Counted from the first letter of the stretch, positions 8,979 through 18,457 are shown. The stretch: DNA of 64,000 bases from Arenibacter arenosicollis (GCF_014397245.1 NZ_JACLHY010000012.1:83386-147385), one strand, 5' to 3'. Made by a program: numbers and translations. The notes: a model not told the origin generated them from the sequence alone.

Positions 8979-10352
8979 ATGAGAAATTTAATACTCCTTT
9001 TTACGGCGCTTATATTAGGTACTACAAGTACCATGGCTGCTTCATTGGAAAATAAGGTTGCCACAAGCAATACTTATAGAAATGATAACTCATTTATTTT
9101 TGTTGAAGATGGCATTACATTTTCGGTTTACCCAGATGGGGAATTCGATTTTTATATTGACAACAGAGGTGGAGTAAATGCAAATGTAAATTTTGGAAAT
9201 GCCAATATAACTTTTAATTCAGGTTATGACTATAACCCCTATGTACAGTATGACGATTACGGTGCTGTTATCCAAGTTGAGAATGTTCCCGTGTATTATG
9301 ACTATTACGGAAGGGTAAGTCAAATTGGGGATGTAAATATCAACTATAACAGAGGTAGAGTATCCAGAGTTGGTGGTTTATATGTCTACTATAACCATAA
9401 TGGCCACTATAGCCATCACAGAGGATTTATAAACGTATACAACAGGCATTATGTGTATAGCCCTTTCCACAGCTATTTCGTAAGACCGGCTTTAGGCTTT
9501 AGTCTGGTATTTGGTAGCCCCTATAGAAGGTATTACGAACCTGTAAGATATACCTATTATAGGCCATATCACCACAACCACAGAAAAGCATATGCTAAAA
9601 TAGGTCACCATTATAAGTACGATAAAGGGCATCATAACAAGAGAAGCTCGGTTTACCGAAACGATAAAAGGGTTGCTGTAAGGGACCATGGGTATAGAAG
9701 TCAAAGTAACGTTAGATCAAACAGGTCTGTAGCAAGTAGAAACGATGGTTATAGAAAGAACAATAATGTTTCCAGAAGTACCACATCCAGGAGCAACAAC
9801 GATGGTTACAGAAAGAACAATAATATCTCAAGAAGTACAACATCCAGAAGCAATAATGTTAGCGGTAGAAATAATAATGTTTCAAGGTCCACCACTCAAC
9901 GCAGTAATGGAAGTGGTACTATAAAGAGAAGTACAACAGTTAGAAGTAGTTCTCCAAGTTCTAGAAATGACAAATCTATTTCCAGAAGTTCTTCAATTCG
10001 TTCCAACAACAAAGGAAATGGTCAGAGAACTGTAAGTAGAACTACGACTACAAGAAGTAGTAATGGCAGCGGAAGTACTATAAAAAGGAGTAAAGCGGTT
10101 GTATCCAGACCTTCTGGAACTACCAGAACAACGGTAAAAAAGGAAGTTAGCAGAAGCCCAAGAAATACTTCGGTCAGAAGCAGTTCTTCAAGTAGAAGTA
10201 ATAACGGTTCATCTGTAAGGAATAGCTCCGCAAAACGACCAAGTGTACAGTCAAAAAGCACTGTAAAAAGGTCAGTTGCCAGGTCATCCAATAGTAGTGC
10301 AAGAAAAATATCAACGGCTTCCACGAGAGGAAGAAGTTCTAGAAGTAATTAA
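8979..10352 (+). CDS. Secreted protein with Arg/Ser/Asn-rich repetitive tail
   Basis: The ATG at 8979 (MRNLILLFTALILGTTSTMAAS) is chosen because it starts a clean signal peptide; an upstream TTG at 8952 would add nine residues before it. The mature 457-residue product has an N-terminal part of about 150 residues rich in Tyr, Asn, Gly and Asp with recurring YYDYYGRV / VNINYNRGRV strands, then a His/Tyr-rich stretch (YRPYHHNHRK), then about 220 residues almost entirely Arg, Ser, Asn, Thr, Gly and Lys. The tail is strongly basic and built from repeats, including two near-identical 57-bp units. No known domain is recognised. An exported, disordered, polyanion-binding (DNA, acidic polysaccharide) matrix role is inference. 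Confidence 0.8.
   Translation: MRNLILLFTALILGTTSTMAASLENKVATSNTYRNDNSFIFVEDGITFSVYPDGEFDFYIDNRGGVNANVNFGNANITFNSGYDYNPYVQYDDYGAVIQVENVPVYYDYYGRVSQIGDVNINYNRGRVSRVGGLYVYYNHNGHYSHHRGFINVYNRHYVYSPFHSYFVRPALGFSLVFGSPYRRYYEPVRYTYYRPYHHNHRKAYAKIGHHYKYDKGHHNKRSSVYRNDKRVAVRDHGYRSQSNVRSNRSVASRNDGYRKNNNVSRSTTSRSNNDGYRKNNNISRSTTSRSNNVSGRNNNVSRSTTQRSNGSGTIKRSTTVRSSSPSSRNDKSISRSSSIRSNNKGNGQRTVSRTTTTRSSNGSGSTIKRSKAVVSRPSGTTRTTVKKEVSRSPRNTSVRSSSSSRSNNGSSVRNSSAKRPSVQSKSTVKRSVARSSNSSARKISTASTRGRSSRSN
9744..9911 (+). repeat. 57-bp coding tandem repeat
   Basis: Two adjacent 57-bp units (9744-9800, 9801-9857) encode DGYRKNNN(V/I)SRSTTSRSNN, and a third degenerate unit follows (VSGRNNNVSRSTTQRSNG). They lie in the basic tail of the secreted protein and are candidates for length variation. 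Confidence 0.8.
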
Positions 10353-10382
10353 AAATAGTTTTTAGGTTGGTTAGTTGTTTAG

Positions 10383-10413
10383 CCCCGCAGTGAATTCGTT
10401 CCTGCGGGGTTTT
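10383..10413 (+). terminator. Rho-independent terminator
   Basis: CCCCGCAG at 10383-10390 pairs with CTGCGGGG at 10402-10409, followed by TTTT. It lies 30 bp after the stop of the basic-tail protein gene. Confidence 0.8.
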
Positions 10414-10447
10414 ACTATTCAATTGAGATTTGAACGCTCCAAAGCAT

Positions 10448-10539
10448 GCCTGCCCGTTCAATTCAGTCGGGCCTGCCCGTTCCATTCAGGCGGGCCTGCC
10501 CGTTCCATTCAGACGGGCCTGCCCGTTCCGTTCGGGCGG
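10448..10539. repeat. Four tandem 23-bp GC-rich repeats
   Basis: Four consecutive copies of GCCTGCCCGTTC(C/A)(A/G)TTC-nnn-CGG at 10448-10470, 10471-10493, 10494-10516 and 10517-10539. Each junction contains GCCCG and CGGGC arms, so the single strand can fold into a series of hairpins. Base composition is far more GC-rich than the surroundings. It sits between the terminator of the preceding plus-strand gene and the 3' end of the flippase gene. Confidence 0.9.
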
Positions 10540-10608
10540 GCGTTAGAATATTAACAGTTGTTACCGTTCGACGTATAAAGGGCTTGCCCTGAGGAAATTG
10601 AGCTTGTG

Positions 10609-12078
10609 CTATTTTTTCCTCCCCAACTTTTCCAAATAAAATGAAATGGCTCCAAACACATCTTCGGATATTCTAAACTTATATAAAACAAGGACATAAC
10701 AAATTACAATAAGTATACTCTTAATGCCCATGTTAATAACAGGATGGAAAGGAAATGATATAAAGTAAAAAATGGTCGTTAATAATAAGAGTAGAAATAT
10801 AACCTTGAAAGTTTCTTTGGTAATGGGTTGAATACCAAATTTCATTTTTACGAAAAACAATTTTACCGTATTATAAATAAAAAAAGCCAAAAAACTGGCT
10901 ATTGCCGCGCCATCCAAACCATATTTCGGAATAAGCCACAGGTTCAATAAAATAGTTAGGATAGCCAACACAACCCCCATAAGAAGTAAAGCCCTATAAA
11001 AGTCGGAATTGTACATTATCGCATTGTTATTGCCCAATAGCGCATCATATACCTTGGCAATGCCAATGATAAAAACAATTACATATCCACCGCGATAAGA
11101 AGTCGGCAATAGATTATAAAGATCATTTAAGTTTAAAATAATCAGTATAAATATAAGCCCAGACACTATGAACAAAGTCAGGGAACTCTTTTGATATAGG
11201 GTTTTTAGCGCTTTGATATCCTTTCTGTGAAGTATTTCCGCAGTTAACGGATAGGTTATATTGTGCATGGACCTTGACGGAACGGCAATCACAGTGGCTA
11301 TGTAACCTGCCACACTGTAATAGGCCACATTTTTGATTTCTATAAATTGGTTGATCATCACTTTATCTACCTCCAACAAAACTATTGCTGCCGATCCACC
11401 CAAAATAATAAGGGCGCTATAATTTATAATTTCGCGGGTGTTGCCGGGAAGGTTAAAATCCAACTTCAATTTGAGCAATCTTAAGGCATAGACCTGCATT
11501 ATCAGGGTTCTAAGAATATACATCCCCACTAGTGCATTGAGAAAGCTCAATACAGAAATAAGGTCCCAATACACCAATAAAAGCAATATAGTAACCAATA
11601 TTCGGCTGAAAACCTCTTTCATAAAATTTCCAAAAACCGATTTCATTTGAACTTTGGCCCAGGCATAAAATACCTCAAAATAAGCCATCGCCAATCCAAT
11701 AATAAAAATATGCCAAACATACCCCTTCACTATTGGGTTCTCCTTGGATAAAAAATTCCCTATGGTTTCATTGGCCAAATAGGATACAATTCCGATAGGT
11801 ACTACAAGAACAAGTGGTAATAACACCATTAGAGTCAAAAAACCATCCCGACTTTTCAGTTCCTGGAAACCCGAATAGTATTTGATCATGGTATTTGGAA
11901 TCCCAAATGCCAAAATTGGCATTAAAACAGAAGATGCCGAAAGTATAACATTGACCAAACCAAAATACTCATCGGACAAAAACCTTGTATATAAAAAGAG
12001 CAGGTTCAATGCTCCTATGGCAAATCCACCATAGGTAATCAATGTATTGTTCAACGATTGCTTTAAGACTATTCCCAT
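10609..12078 (-). CDS. Polysaccharide (O-antigen/lipid-linked) flippase, Wzx/MATE-like
   Basis: A 489-residue integral membrane protein with about 12-14 hydrophobic segments over its whole length (for example FLTLMVLLPLVLVVPIGIV, ALIILGGSAAIVLLEVDKVM, IFLLLLLTTIFYFISFPF). The N-terminal pattern TLITYGGFAIGALNLLFLYTRFLSDEYFGLV is that of the polysaccharide biosynthesis protein/MOP flippase family, which moves undecaprenyl-linked sugars to the periplasmic face. Its start overlaps the end of the glycosyltransferase gene by 10 bp, so the two are translationally coupled as the last genes of the operon 16067-10609. The exact glycan is unknown. Confidence 0.88.
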   Translation of the reverse strand: MGIVLKQSLNNTLITYGGFAIGALNLLFLYTRFLSDEYFGLVNVILSASSVLMPILAFGIPNTMIKYYSGFQELKSRDGFLTLMVLLPLVLVVPIGIVSYLANETIGNFLSKENPIVKGYVWHIFIIGLAMAYFEVFYAWAKVQMKSVFGNFMKEVFSRILVTILLLLVYWDLISVLSFLNALVGMYILRTLIMQVYALRLLKLKLDFNLPGNTREIINYSALIILGGSAAIVLLEVDKVMINQFIEIKNVAYYSVAGYIATVIAVPSRSMHNITYPLTAEILHRKDIKALKTLYQKSSLTLFIVSGLIFILIILNLNDLYNLLPTSYRGGYVIVFIIGIAKVYDALLGNNNAIMYNSDFYRALLLMGVVLAILTILLNLWLIPKYGLDGAAIASFLAFFIYNTVKLFFVKMKFGIQPITKETFKVIFLLLLLTTIFYFISFPFHPVINMGIKSILIVICYVLVLYKFRISEDVFGAISFYLEKLGRKK

Positions 12079-13349
12079 GCTAAATACTTGGACAGCTTCT
12101 TGGTTAATTCCCGTCTGTGATATTGCTCCACTTTCGCAAAAGGCAACGACAATTGATTCTTTTTATAATCTTGAAACCACTCCAACAAGGAGTTCTTCAA
12201 TTCATTGGACTGTTGGTAGTCATAAGTTCTGCCCGTATTGGACTCTGAAATAAGGCTTCCTACCTCCCACTTGCCTGGGCCAACGCCCAATATAGGCCTT
12301 TTTGCAGCCATATATTCAAATACTTTCCCCGGAATAATTCCTTGGGTCTCCTCAGAATCTATCTCTATCAATAATAATACTTGGGATTTTCTTTGATACT
12401 GTAGGGCTTCTTCATGAGAAATATACCCCAATAGCTCAGTATAGGGTTGCAAGCCAAAAAAATAGATACTTTCCAAAACATCCGAACTAATTACACCTGC
12501 CAACTGTAATTTAAAATGCTTTTTAAAGTCTGGGATTTCATGAATCAATTCAGAAATAGCTTTCCAGAGGTTTATGGGATTTCTACCACTAAGAAGGGAT
12601 CCAATATGTGAAACAGTAAAATCAACGTCCAATACAGCCGAACTTGTCCCATCTGTATCGAAACCATTGGTAATAACCATAATGGGCTTATTGGTTATTT
12701 TAGAAAACTCCTGTTTTGTGGTATTACTGGTAACTATAATTTTATCGGCTTCATTTAACACCAATTGTTCCAAACGTTTGTGTTTTGCCTGGGAGGAAAC
12801 AGTAAGTTTTAATTTTTTATGATATCCAATAGAGGTCCATGGATCTCTAAAATCGGTAATCCACCTTACTTTGCTACTTTTTTTTAATTCGAGCCCAATG
12901 AGATGTATGCTATGTGGTGGTCCCGTAGTTATTACTGTTCGTATACCTTCTTGTTCAATAATATTAGTCAAAAAAGCAACTGAAGGCTTTATCCAAAATT
13001 TTCTGGCATCGGGGATAAACATATTGCCACGAACCCATAGCATCAATTTTTCCAAAACGGATTGATTCTTGGAATTGATTATACCAGCGCTTATTTTTTT
13101 GGTCTTATTCTTGGAAAATATTCGGGCAAATCCGTAGGGTTCAAAAATAGGCTTCTTGTATATTTTTATTCCCTTTGGTACTTCATCCAAAAAAGTTTCA
13201 TCGATGAGAGGATAATTGGGATTTTCTGGAGTATAAATAATGGGTTCTATATTAAAATCCCTTAGGTACTTCACAAATTTCAACCATCGTTGCACTCCCG
13301 GCCCACCTGCTGGTGGCCAATAATACGTGATGATGAGCACCTTTTGCAT
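12069..13349 (-). CDS. Glycosyltransferase, GT4-like (GT-B fold)
   Basis: A 426-residue cytosolic glycosyltransferase. The N-terminal Rossmann domain opens with ITYYWPPAGGPGVQRW, the usual start of GT4 enzymes of this type, followed by TGPPHSIHLIG and WITDFRDPWTS. The C-terminal nucleotide-sugar domain has EYMAAKRPILGVGPG with the acidic residue of the family at the start of that motif. The gene starts with an ATG that overlaps the stop of the YfhO gene by one base (TAATG) and ends inside the flippase start, so it is the middle of a coupled run. Donor and acceptor are not predictable; envelope or exopolysaccharide assembly is inferred from the flippase. Confidence 0.9.
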   Translation of the reverse strand: MQKVLIITYYWPPAGGPGVQRWLKFVKYLRDFNIEPIIYTPENPNYPLIDETFLDEVPKGIKIYKKPIFEPYGFARIFSKNKTKKISAGIINSKNQSVLEKLMLWVRGNMFIPDARKFWIKPSVAFLTNIIEQEGIRTVITTGPPHSIHLIGLELKKSSKVRWITDFRDPWTSIGYHKKLKLTVSSQAKHKRLEQLVLNEADKIIVTSNTTKQEFSKITNKPIMVITNGFDTDGTSSAVLDVDFTVSHIGSLLSGRNPINLWKAISELIHEIPDFKKHFKLQLAGVISSDVLESIYFFGLQPYTELLGYISHEEALQYQRKSQVLLLIEIDSEETQGIIPGKVFEYMAAKRPILGVGPGKWEVGSLISESNTGRTYDYQQSNELKNSLLEWFQDYKKNQLSLPFAKVEQYHRRELTKKLSKYLAWE

Positions 13350-15784
13350 TAAGCCGTTGGTTTTTTTCTAGATTTCCAATAGGTGTGTCCAATTCCAAAA
13401 AATAAAACGAGTGCCAATATTATAGAACTGGCCATAGTTATTTTTCCCCCAACTTGAATAAGGGTCGGCTCAAACTTAAATTCAATTTTATGTTTACCAG
13501 CAGGAATTTCCAATGCCCTTAGCACATAATTCACCTCAAAATGCTCCTTCAATTTGCCATCTATATAAGCATTCCAACCATGGGGATAGTACATTTCGGA
13601 AAATACGGCAATTCCCGGATAGGTATTATCGGAACTATAAGTCAAATGATTTGGCTTATATTGAGTAAGCTTTATAGTAGCAGAAGAATCTGCCTTGTAG
13701 TTAAGCTCTTTCAAATTAGCAAATTTCGATTTATCAAAAACTGCTTTGTGCTTCACATCCAGAGTATTCAGGGCCATTATTTCATCATTGGAATTATAAA
13801 CGGGCACCAATTCATTAATAAACCAGGCATTACCATTGGCATCGGGATTTAGTGCTGGATAATTTCTACCCTCTTCGTCTTGCTGCACCACATATTTTAC
13901 ATTGAGCATACTTAAAACCCGAACGTTGTTCTTTGAGATGTGAAAGTCGAACAAGTTCTGGATACCTGCCGGTTTAGCAGCGTGGTAGCCCCAAATGGAC
14001 TGGTGAAAATATGCGGTACGGCCTCCACCACCGATCTCGGAAGGGTCGTACACCCTAAATATAGTGGTATCCTTGGCAATCTGCTTGTCCATTTCAGTTT
14101 CCTGAAAAGGTTCCAGCATTCTGCGCTGTGCTACAAAATCATCTTCGTTTACATAACGCTTGGCAACACCTACCAAATCGAACAACAGCAGAACTCCTAA
14201 AATAACAATCGTTAGGTTCTGTTTTAATTTATCCTTTAGAAAGAACCAAATAACCAGAGCTGCTAAAGTAACATAGATCAATGACCGTAATATATCCGAG
14301 TTATAAACAGACTTGCGATCGGCTACAATTAGGGAAACAATGTCATCACCATAATACTGTCTATATGTTTCATCGCTCTGTCCTACAAAATCGAACATTC
14401 CTTTTACCAAAAAAAGTACTACTCCGATTCCCACAGAAATAAAAAAGGTGAGTTTTAAATTCTTTAGTTTCTTGGAAGTGTCCACCTTATTATCAAAAAG
14501 CTGTGCCAAAGCCAAGATGGCCAAAACAGGTACGCAAAGTTCAAGAATAACCTGAATGGAAGATACTGCCCTAAATTTATTGTATAGCGGAAAATAGTCG
14601 ATCATTACATCCGTAAGCAGTCCAAAATTTTTGCCCCATGAAAGTAACAGTGCCATTATAGTGCCTCCCAAGAGCCACCATTTTACCTTTCCTTTAACCA
14701 AAAACAATCCTAAAACAAAGAGAAAGAACACAATGGCCCCAATGTAGGCCGGAGCGGCAACAATAGGCTGGTCTCCCCAATACAAAGGCAATGAACTGGT
14801 AAAATCCAAAGCTTTGGTCCGTGATATTCCATTTTCCGTTAAAAAAGTATAGGTTTTGGAATCAGCTCCAAGGTCTTTGCCACCGGAACCTCCAAACAGT
14901 CTTGGAACGAACAGATTTAAAGATTCAACAATACCGTAACTGAATTGGGTTATATATTCCCGATCTAGTCCTGAACCTATTTCCTTGGGTTCCCCATTGG
15001 CATTTATGGTAAGATCGGATTTACCCCTTGTGCTCCAATCCGCATATTCCTTGGTAGCCATTAGACTCGTAGCATTGGCAGCAATACCAATCAACACTGC
15101 TATAACTAAGATTCCGACAGATATGCCAAAATGCTTCAATTTCTTTTCCTTAATGGCATCCACTAAATAAACACCTCCAAGAATAAGTACCAACAACATA
15201 AAGTAGTAGGTCATTTGATAATGGTTGGCTCCCACTTCCAATGCCATGGCAATTGCGGTAAGGAGAAAGCCCCAAAGATATTTCTTTCTAAAAACCAGAA
15301 TAATCCCCCCTAGGAGCATAGGCATATACCCTATTGCATGGGCCTTCGCATTATGTCCAACCCCCAAAATAATAATCATATAAGTTGAAAAACCAAAAGC
15401 CAGAGCTCCCAGCAACGCCAACTTATAATCAACCTTAAGGCAGCAGAGCAGAATATAAAAACCAATAAGATAAATAAAAAGATAATCGGCAGGTCTTGGT
15501 AAAAAACGGATTATTCGGTCCAATTTTTTCACGTAATCATGTGGATAATAGGCCCCTAACTGATAGGTAGGCATTCCGCCGAAGGCGCTATTGGTCCAAT
15601 AAGGCTCCTCCCCTGTTTTCTTTCGAAAATCATTTTGCTCCTTGGCCATTCCCGTAAATTGAACAATATCGGATTGCTCTATCACCTTCCCTTGTAAGAC
15701 AGGATGGAAATAAGCTAGTGCGACAACTATAAAAAATACGGTGACAAAAAAATGGATAAAAAAGGCTCTTAGACCGTTTCTCAT
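13349..15784 (-). CDS. YfhO-family multi-pass membrane glycosyltransferase-like protein
   Basis: An 811-residue protein with about a dozen hydrophobic segments in the first 570 residues (FFIHFFVTVFFIVVALAYF, YLFIYLIGFYILLCCLKV, GGIILVFRKKYLWGFLL and others) and a large extracytoplasmic C-terminal domain (about 580-780) before a last membrane helix (ITMASSIILALVLFFGIGHTY). The early WTNSAFGGMPTYQ motif and the C-terminal YYPHGWNAYIDGK-and-VLRALEIPAGKHKIEFKF blocks are typical of YfhO/GT-C proteins, some of which add sugars to teichoic acids in Firmicutes. In Bacteroidota the substrate is unknown. Second gene of the operon; 19 bp after the DUF4834 gene. Confidence 0.9.
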   Translation of the reverse strand: MRNGLRAFFIHFFVTVFFIVVALAYFHPVLQGKVIEQSDIVQFTGMAKEQNDFRKKTGEEPYWTNSAFGGMPTYQLGAYYPHDYVKKLDRIIRFLPRPADYLFIYLIGFYILLCCLKVDYKLALLGALAFGFSTYMIIILGVGHNAKAHAIGYMPMLLGGIILVFRKKYLWGFLLTAIAMALEVGANHYQMTYYFMLLVLILGGVYLVDAIKEKKLKHFGISVGILVIAVLIGIAANATSLMATKEYADWSTRGKSDLTINANGEPKEIGSGLDREYITQFSYGIVESLNLFVPRLFGGSGGKDLGADSKTYTFLTENGISRTKALDFTSSLPLYWGDQPIVAAPAYIGAIVFFLFVLGLFLVKGKVKWWLLGGTIMALLLSWGKNFGLLTDVMIDYFPLYNKFRAVSSIQVILELCVPVLAILALAQLFDNKVDTSKKLKNLKLTFFISVGIGVVLFLVKGMFDFVGQSDETYRQYYGDDIVSLIVADRKSVYNSDILRSLIYVTLAALVIWFFLKDKLKQNLTIVILGVLLLFDLVGVAKRYVNEDDFVAQRRMLEPFQETEMDKQIAKDTTIFRVYDPSEIGGGGRTAYFHQSIWGYHAAKPAGIQNLFDFHISKNNVRVLSMLNVKYVVQQDEEGRNYPALNPDANGNAWFINELVPVYNSNDEIMALNTLDVKHKAVFDKSKFANLKELNYKADSSATIKLTQYKPNHLTYSSDNTYPGIAVFSEMYYPHGWNAYIDGKLKEHFEVNYVLRALEIPAGKHKIEFKFEPTLIQVGGKITMASSIILALVLFFGIGHTYWKSRKKPTA

Positions 15785-15803
15785 GTTTGGTTATGGTAAA
15801 AGG

Positions 15804-16067
15804 TTATTCAATTTCCTCAAAATCTATATATTCTCCAACATTTTTTGAGGTGTTTTTTTTCTTGGTCGTTTTCTTCTCAATAATAACGTCGCCAATTTGC
15901 TCTTCGTTTGGATTGTTCTGTTGGGCAAAACCCTCAAACTTTTCCTTAAAATGTTCCTCCGTCTTCTTTGCGGCATACCTAAACATTCTAGGAGCAAACC
16001 ATTTAGCTAGAATTTTAAGCAAATAGTATACTAAGAGTACAATTAGTATCGTTTTTAAAAAACCCAT
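15804..16067 (-). CDS. DUF4834 small membrane protein
   Basis: An 87-residue protein with one N-terminal membrane helix (TILIVLLVYYLLKIL) and a charged tail: KKTEEHFKEKF, then EKKTTKKKNTS, ending in GEYIDFEEIE. This matches my recollection of the DUF4834 family, short proteins that sit upstream of YfhO genes throughout Flavobacteriaceae. The conserved acidic C-terminal end suggests a protein-binding tail. First gene of the minus-strand glycan operon; function unknown. Confidence 0.85.
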   Translation of the reverse strand: MGFLKTILIVLLVYYLLKILAKWFAPRMFRYAAKKTEEHFKEKFEGFAQQNNPNEEQIGDVIIEKKTTKKKNTSKNVGEYIDFEEIE

Positions 16068-16173
16068 AATAAGTTGACAAATTTTATATCAAAAGTACAA
16101 TTCTAACGTTGTAATAATAGTGCAAAAGTCTTAAAATAATAATAAAATAGTACCTATGGAATATAATGTTTCA

Positions 16174-17232
16174 ATGAAACGCCTAATGAAAATGCTCTTT
16201 TTTGGAATTTTCACCATTCCTTTGGTAGGTTTTTCCCAATATACCGATGTCATCAACTCCAACCGACCAGGCCTATCTGTAAGTGCATATGCTATTGGCA
16301 CCAACGTTTTACAGGCCGAATTTGGTGTTGCATATGAACAACAGGACCATACAAGGCTGGCTACTGAATCCAATATTTTTGGGGCCGATCTTTCCTTGCG
16401 CTATGGTATTCTTTTCGAAACCCTGGAATTGAATTATGAAGGTACATTCGACAATCAAAATAAAACATATATCAACACTGGGGTAGAAATTAAGAACACC
16501 GATTTCTCCCGAAACAGGATAGGGTTAAAATATTTAATTTACGACCCATTTAAGAATCCCGAAAATAATAAGCCTAATCTCTATAGTTGGAAGGCCAATT
16601 ATGGTTTTAAGCTGAAAAACCTGATCCCAGCTATTTCGGTCTACGCAGGTGCCAATTTTGTTCTCGGCGACAATCCCTTTTATAGTGGTGACCCCATAGT
16701 CTCCCCAAGGGTAATGGTGGCGACCCAAAGTAGACTTACACCAAGATTTGTCCTTATTTCCAACATCGCCTATGACAGATTGGGCACGGATTTCCCTGAA
16801 TGGAATTATACGGTGTCCTTATCCCATGCCTTTAGGGATCCTAAATGGAGTGTTTTTGTAGAAAACCAAGGTATAAAAAGTGATAGGTACTCGGACGTAC
16901 TTTTACGAGGTGGCGTTGCCCATTTGTTGGGTGAAAATATGCAGGTAGATATGAACCTAGGGGCCAGTTTTAAAAATACGCCCAGTAGGATTTTTGCCGC
17001 AATGGGCTTTTCCTATAGGATAGATATGCACAGGGATAAGGTGAAAGCCATTGAAGATCAAGATGCAGGGGAAAATGGAGGTCCTATTGGCAAGAACGCG
17101 ATGAAGAAAAAGAAAAAAGGAAAAAACAAAGGCTCAGGTGCCGAGGATATAGACTTAGGACCCACAAAGAAACAATTGAGAAAATTGAAGAAAAAGCAAA
17201 AGAATAGGGACGATTCTGATATAGATTTCTAA
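16174..17232 (+). CDS. Outer-membrane beta-barrel protein (MetA-pathway transporter-like)
   Basis: The ATG at 16174 gives a standard signal peptide (MKRLMKMLFFGIFTIPLVGFSQ) and is preferred over the ATG six codons upstream. The mature part has alternating strand pattern, the opening VINSNRPGLSVSAYAIGTNVLQAEFG and many aromatic strand ends, as in the phenol_MetA_deg-like transporter family that is common in Flavobacteria. The last 60 residues are an extended Lys-rich tail (AMKKKKKGKNKGSG, KKQLRKLKKKQKN) after the last barrel strand (IFAAMGFSYRIDM), which is odd for a barrel and may face the periplasm. Substrate unknown. Confidence 0.75.
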   Translation: MKRLMKMLFFGIFTIPLVGFSQYTDVINSNRPGLSVSAYAIGTNVLQAEFGVAYEQQDHTRLATESNIFGADLSLRYGILFETLELNYEGTFDNQNKTYINTGVEIKNTDFSRNRIGLKYLIYDPFKNPENNKPNLYSWKANYGFKLKNLIPAISVYAGANFVLGDNPFYSGDPIVSPRVMVATQSRLTPRFVLISNIAYDRLGTDFPEWNYTVSLSHAFRDPKWSVFVENQGIKSDRYSDVLLRGGVAHLLGENMQVDMNLGASFKNTPSRIFAAMGFSYRIDMHRDKVKAIEDQDAGENGGPIGKNAMKKKKKGKNKGSGAEDIDLGPTKKQLRKLKKKQKNRDDSDIDF

Positions 17233-17300
17233 CAAAACAACATTTGTACTTTTTCCTATAGATTAATATTGCTAATATTGAACCATACAAGAAATGTAGT

Positions 17301-18419
17301 ATGGTTACTCTAAAAGAAGCAAAAACAAAATCGGAACTTAAGGATTTCGTGAAATTCCCGTTTTCACTATATAAGGATTCCCTATATTGGGTTCCTCCTA
17401 TCATCAACGATGAGCTGGAGTCTTTTGATAAAAGCAAAAATCCCGTTTTTAAGGATGCGGATGCTTGGTTTTACCTTGCCTATAAGGAGAACAAAATTGT
17501 GGGCAGGGTGGCTGCCATTGTCAATAGACTGGAAGTAGAACAACAGCAAGTAAAAAAAATGCGATTTGGTTGGTTCGATTTCGTAGATGATTATGAAGTT
17601 ACGGAGGCCCTCTTCAATAAAGTTGCTGAAATTGGAAAAGAACATAAGCTATCTTATATGGAAGGACCTGTGGGTTTTTCCAACTTGGACAAGGTTGGTG
17701 TACTAACTGAAGGTTTTGATGAGATAGGCACTATGATTACCTGGTATAACCATCCGTATTATGCAAACCATTTTGAACGCTTTGGGTTTGTAAAGGAGAA
17801 GGAATACATGGAAAATAAATTCCCCTTTAGCAATGCGGAACCCAAATTCTTTGAAAAGGCAAACGACTTGGTTAAAAAAAGGTACGGTGTTAAGGCACTT
17901 AACTTTTCTAAAACCAAGGATGTACTTCCCATGGCGGATAAAATGTTCGATCTTTTTAATGAGTCCTATTCCTCCCTTTCTTCCTTCGTACCCATTACTG
18001 ACATTCAAAAAGAATACTTCAAGAAAAAATATATCAGTTTTATAAATCCCGAGTATATTAAATTTATTTTGGATAAGGATGATAATTTGATCGCTTTCGG
18101 AATAGTGATGCCTTCGTTTTCCAAAGCCTTGCAGAAAGCTAACGGAAAATTGTTCCCTTTCGGCATATTCCATTTACTAAACGCGAAGAAAAACAGTAAA
18201 GAGGTTATATTTTACTTGATAGGGGTACATCCAGAATATCAAAACAAAGGGGTTACAGCCGTTATGTTCAGTGAATATCACAAAACTTTCACACAAAAGG
18301 GTATTGAGAATTGTGTAAGGACACCCGAATTGGAGGAAAATGTGGCTATTCGCCAATTATGGAAACATTTCGACCCAAAAATATATAAGCGAAGAAGGAC
18401 CTACAGAAAAGATTTGTAA
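17301..18419 (+). CDS. GNAT-family N-acetyltransferase-like protein (372 aa)
   Basis: A 372-residue cytosolic protein longer than a single GNAT domain. The C-terminal half contains the acetyl-CoA pyrophosphate-binding motif in LIGVHPEYQNKGVTAVMF (about residues 304-321, Q-x-x-G-x-x form). The N-terminal half (FVKFPFSLYKDSLYWVPPII, AWFYLAYKENKIVGRVAAIVN) resembles a second GNAT-like lobe, as in FemAB/YitI-type double-GNAT proteins. The acceptor is unknown. It is monocistronic and shares a bidirectional terminator with ychF. Confidence 0.8.
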   Translation: MVTLKEAKTKSELKDFVKFPFSLYKDSLYWVPPIINDELESFDKSKNPVFKDADAWFYLAYKENKIVGRVAAIVNRLEVEQQQVKKMRFGWFDFVDDYEVTEALFNKVAEIGKEHKLSYMEGPVGFSNLDKVGVLTEGFDEIGTMITWYNHPYYANHFERFGFVKEKEYMENKFPFSNAEPKFFEKANDLVKKRYGVKALNFSKTKDVLPMADKMFDLFNESYSSLSSFVPITDIQKEYFKKKYISFINPEYIKFILDKDDNLIAFGIVMPSFSKALQKANGKLFPFGIFHLLNAKKNSKEVIFYLIGVHPEYQNKGVTAVMFSEYHKTFTQKGIENCVRTPELEENVAIRQLWKHFDPKIYKRRRTYRKDL

Positions 18420-18457
18420 TCTAATTTGCGTGAGCTGCCAAAGGTTCTCCCAAATAT

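Noticed and set aside
10022..10324. Minus-strand Leu/Thr/Val-rich ORF in the basic tail gene
   Set aside because: Composition follows from the AGA/AGC/AAC-rich coding strand; no start context or neighbour supports it.
10448..10539. CRISPR array
   Set aside because: The 23-bp units are directly adjacent with no unique spacers and no cas gene is present.
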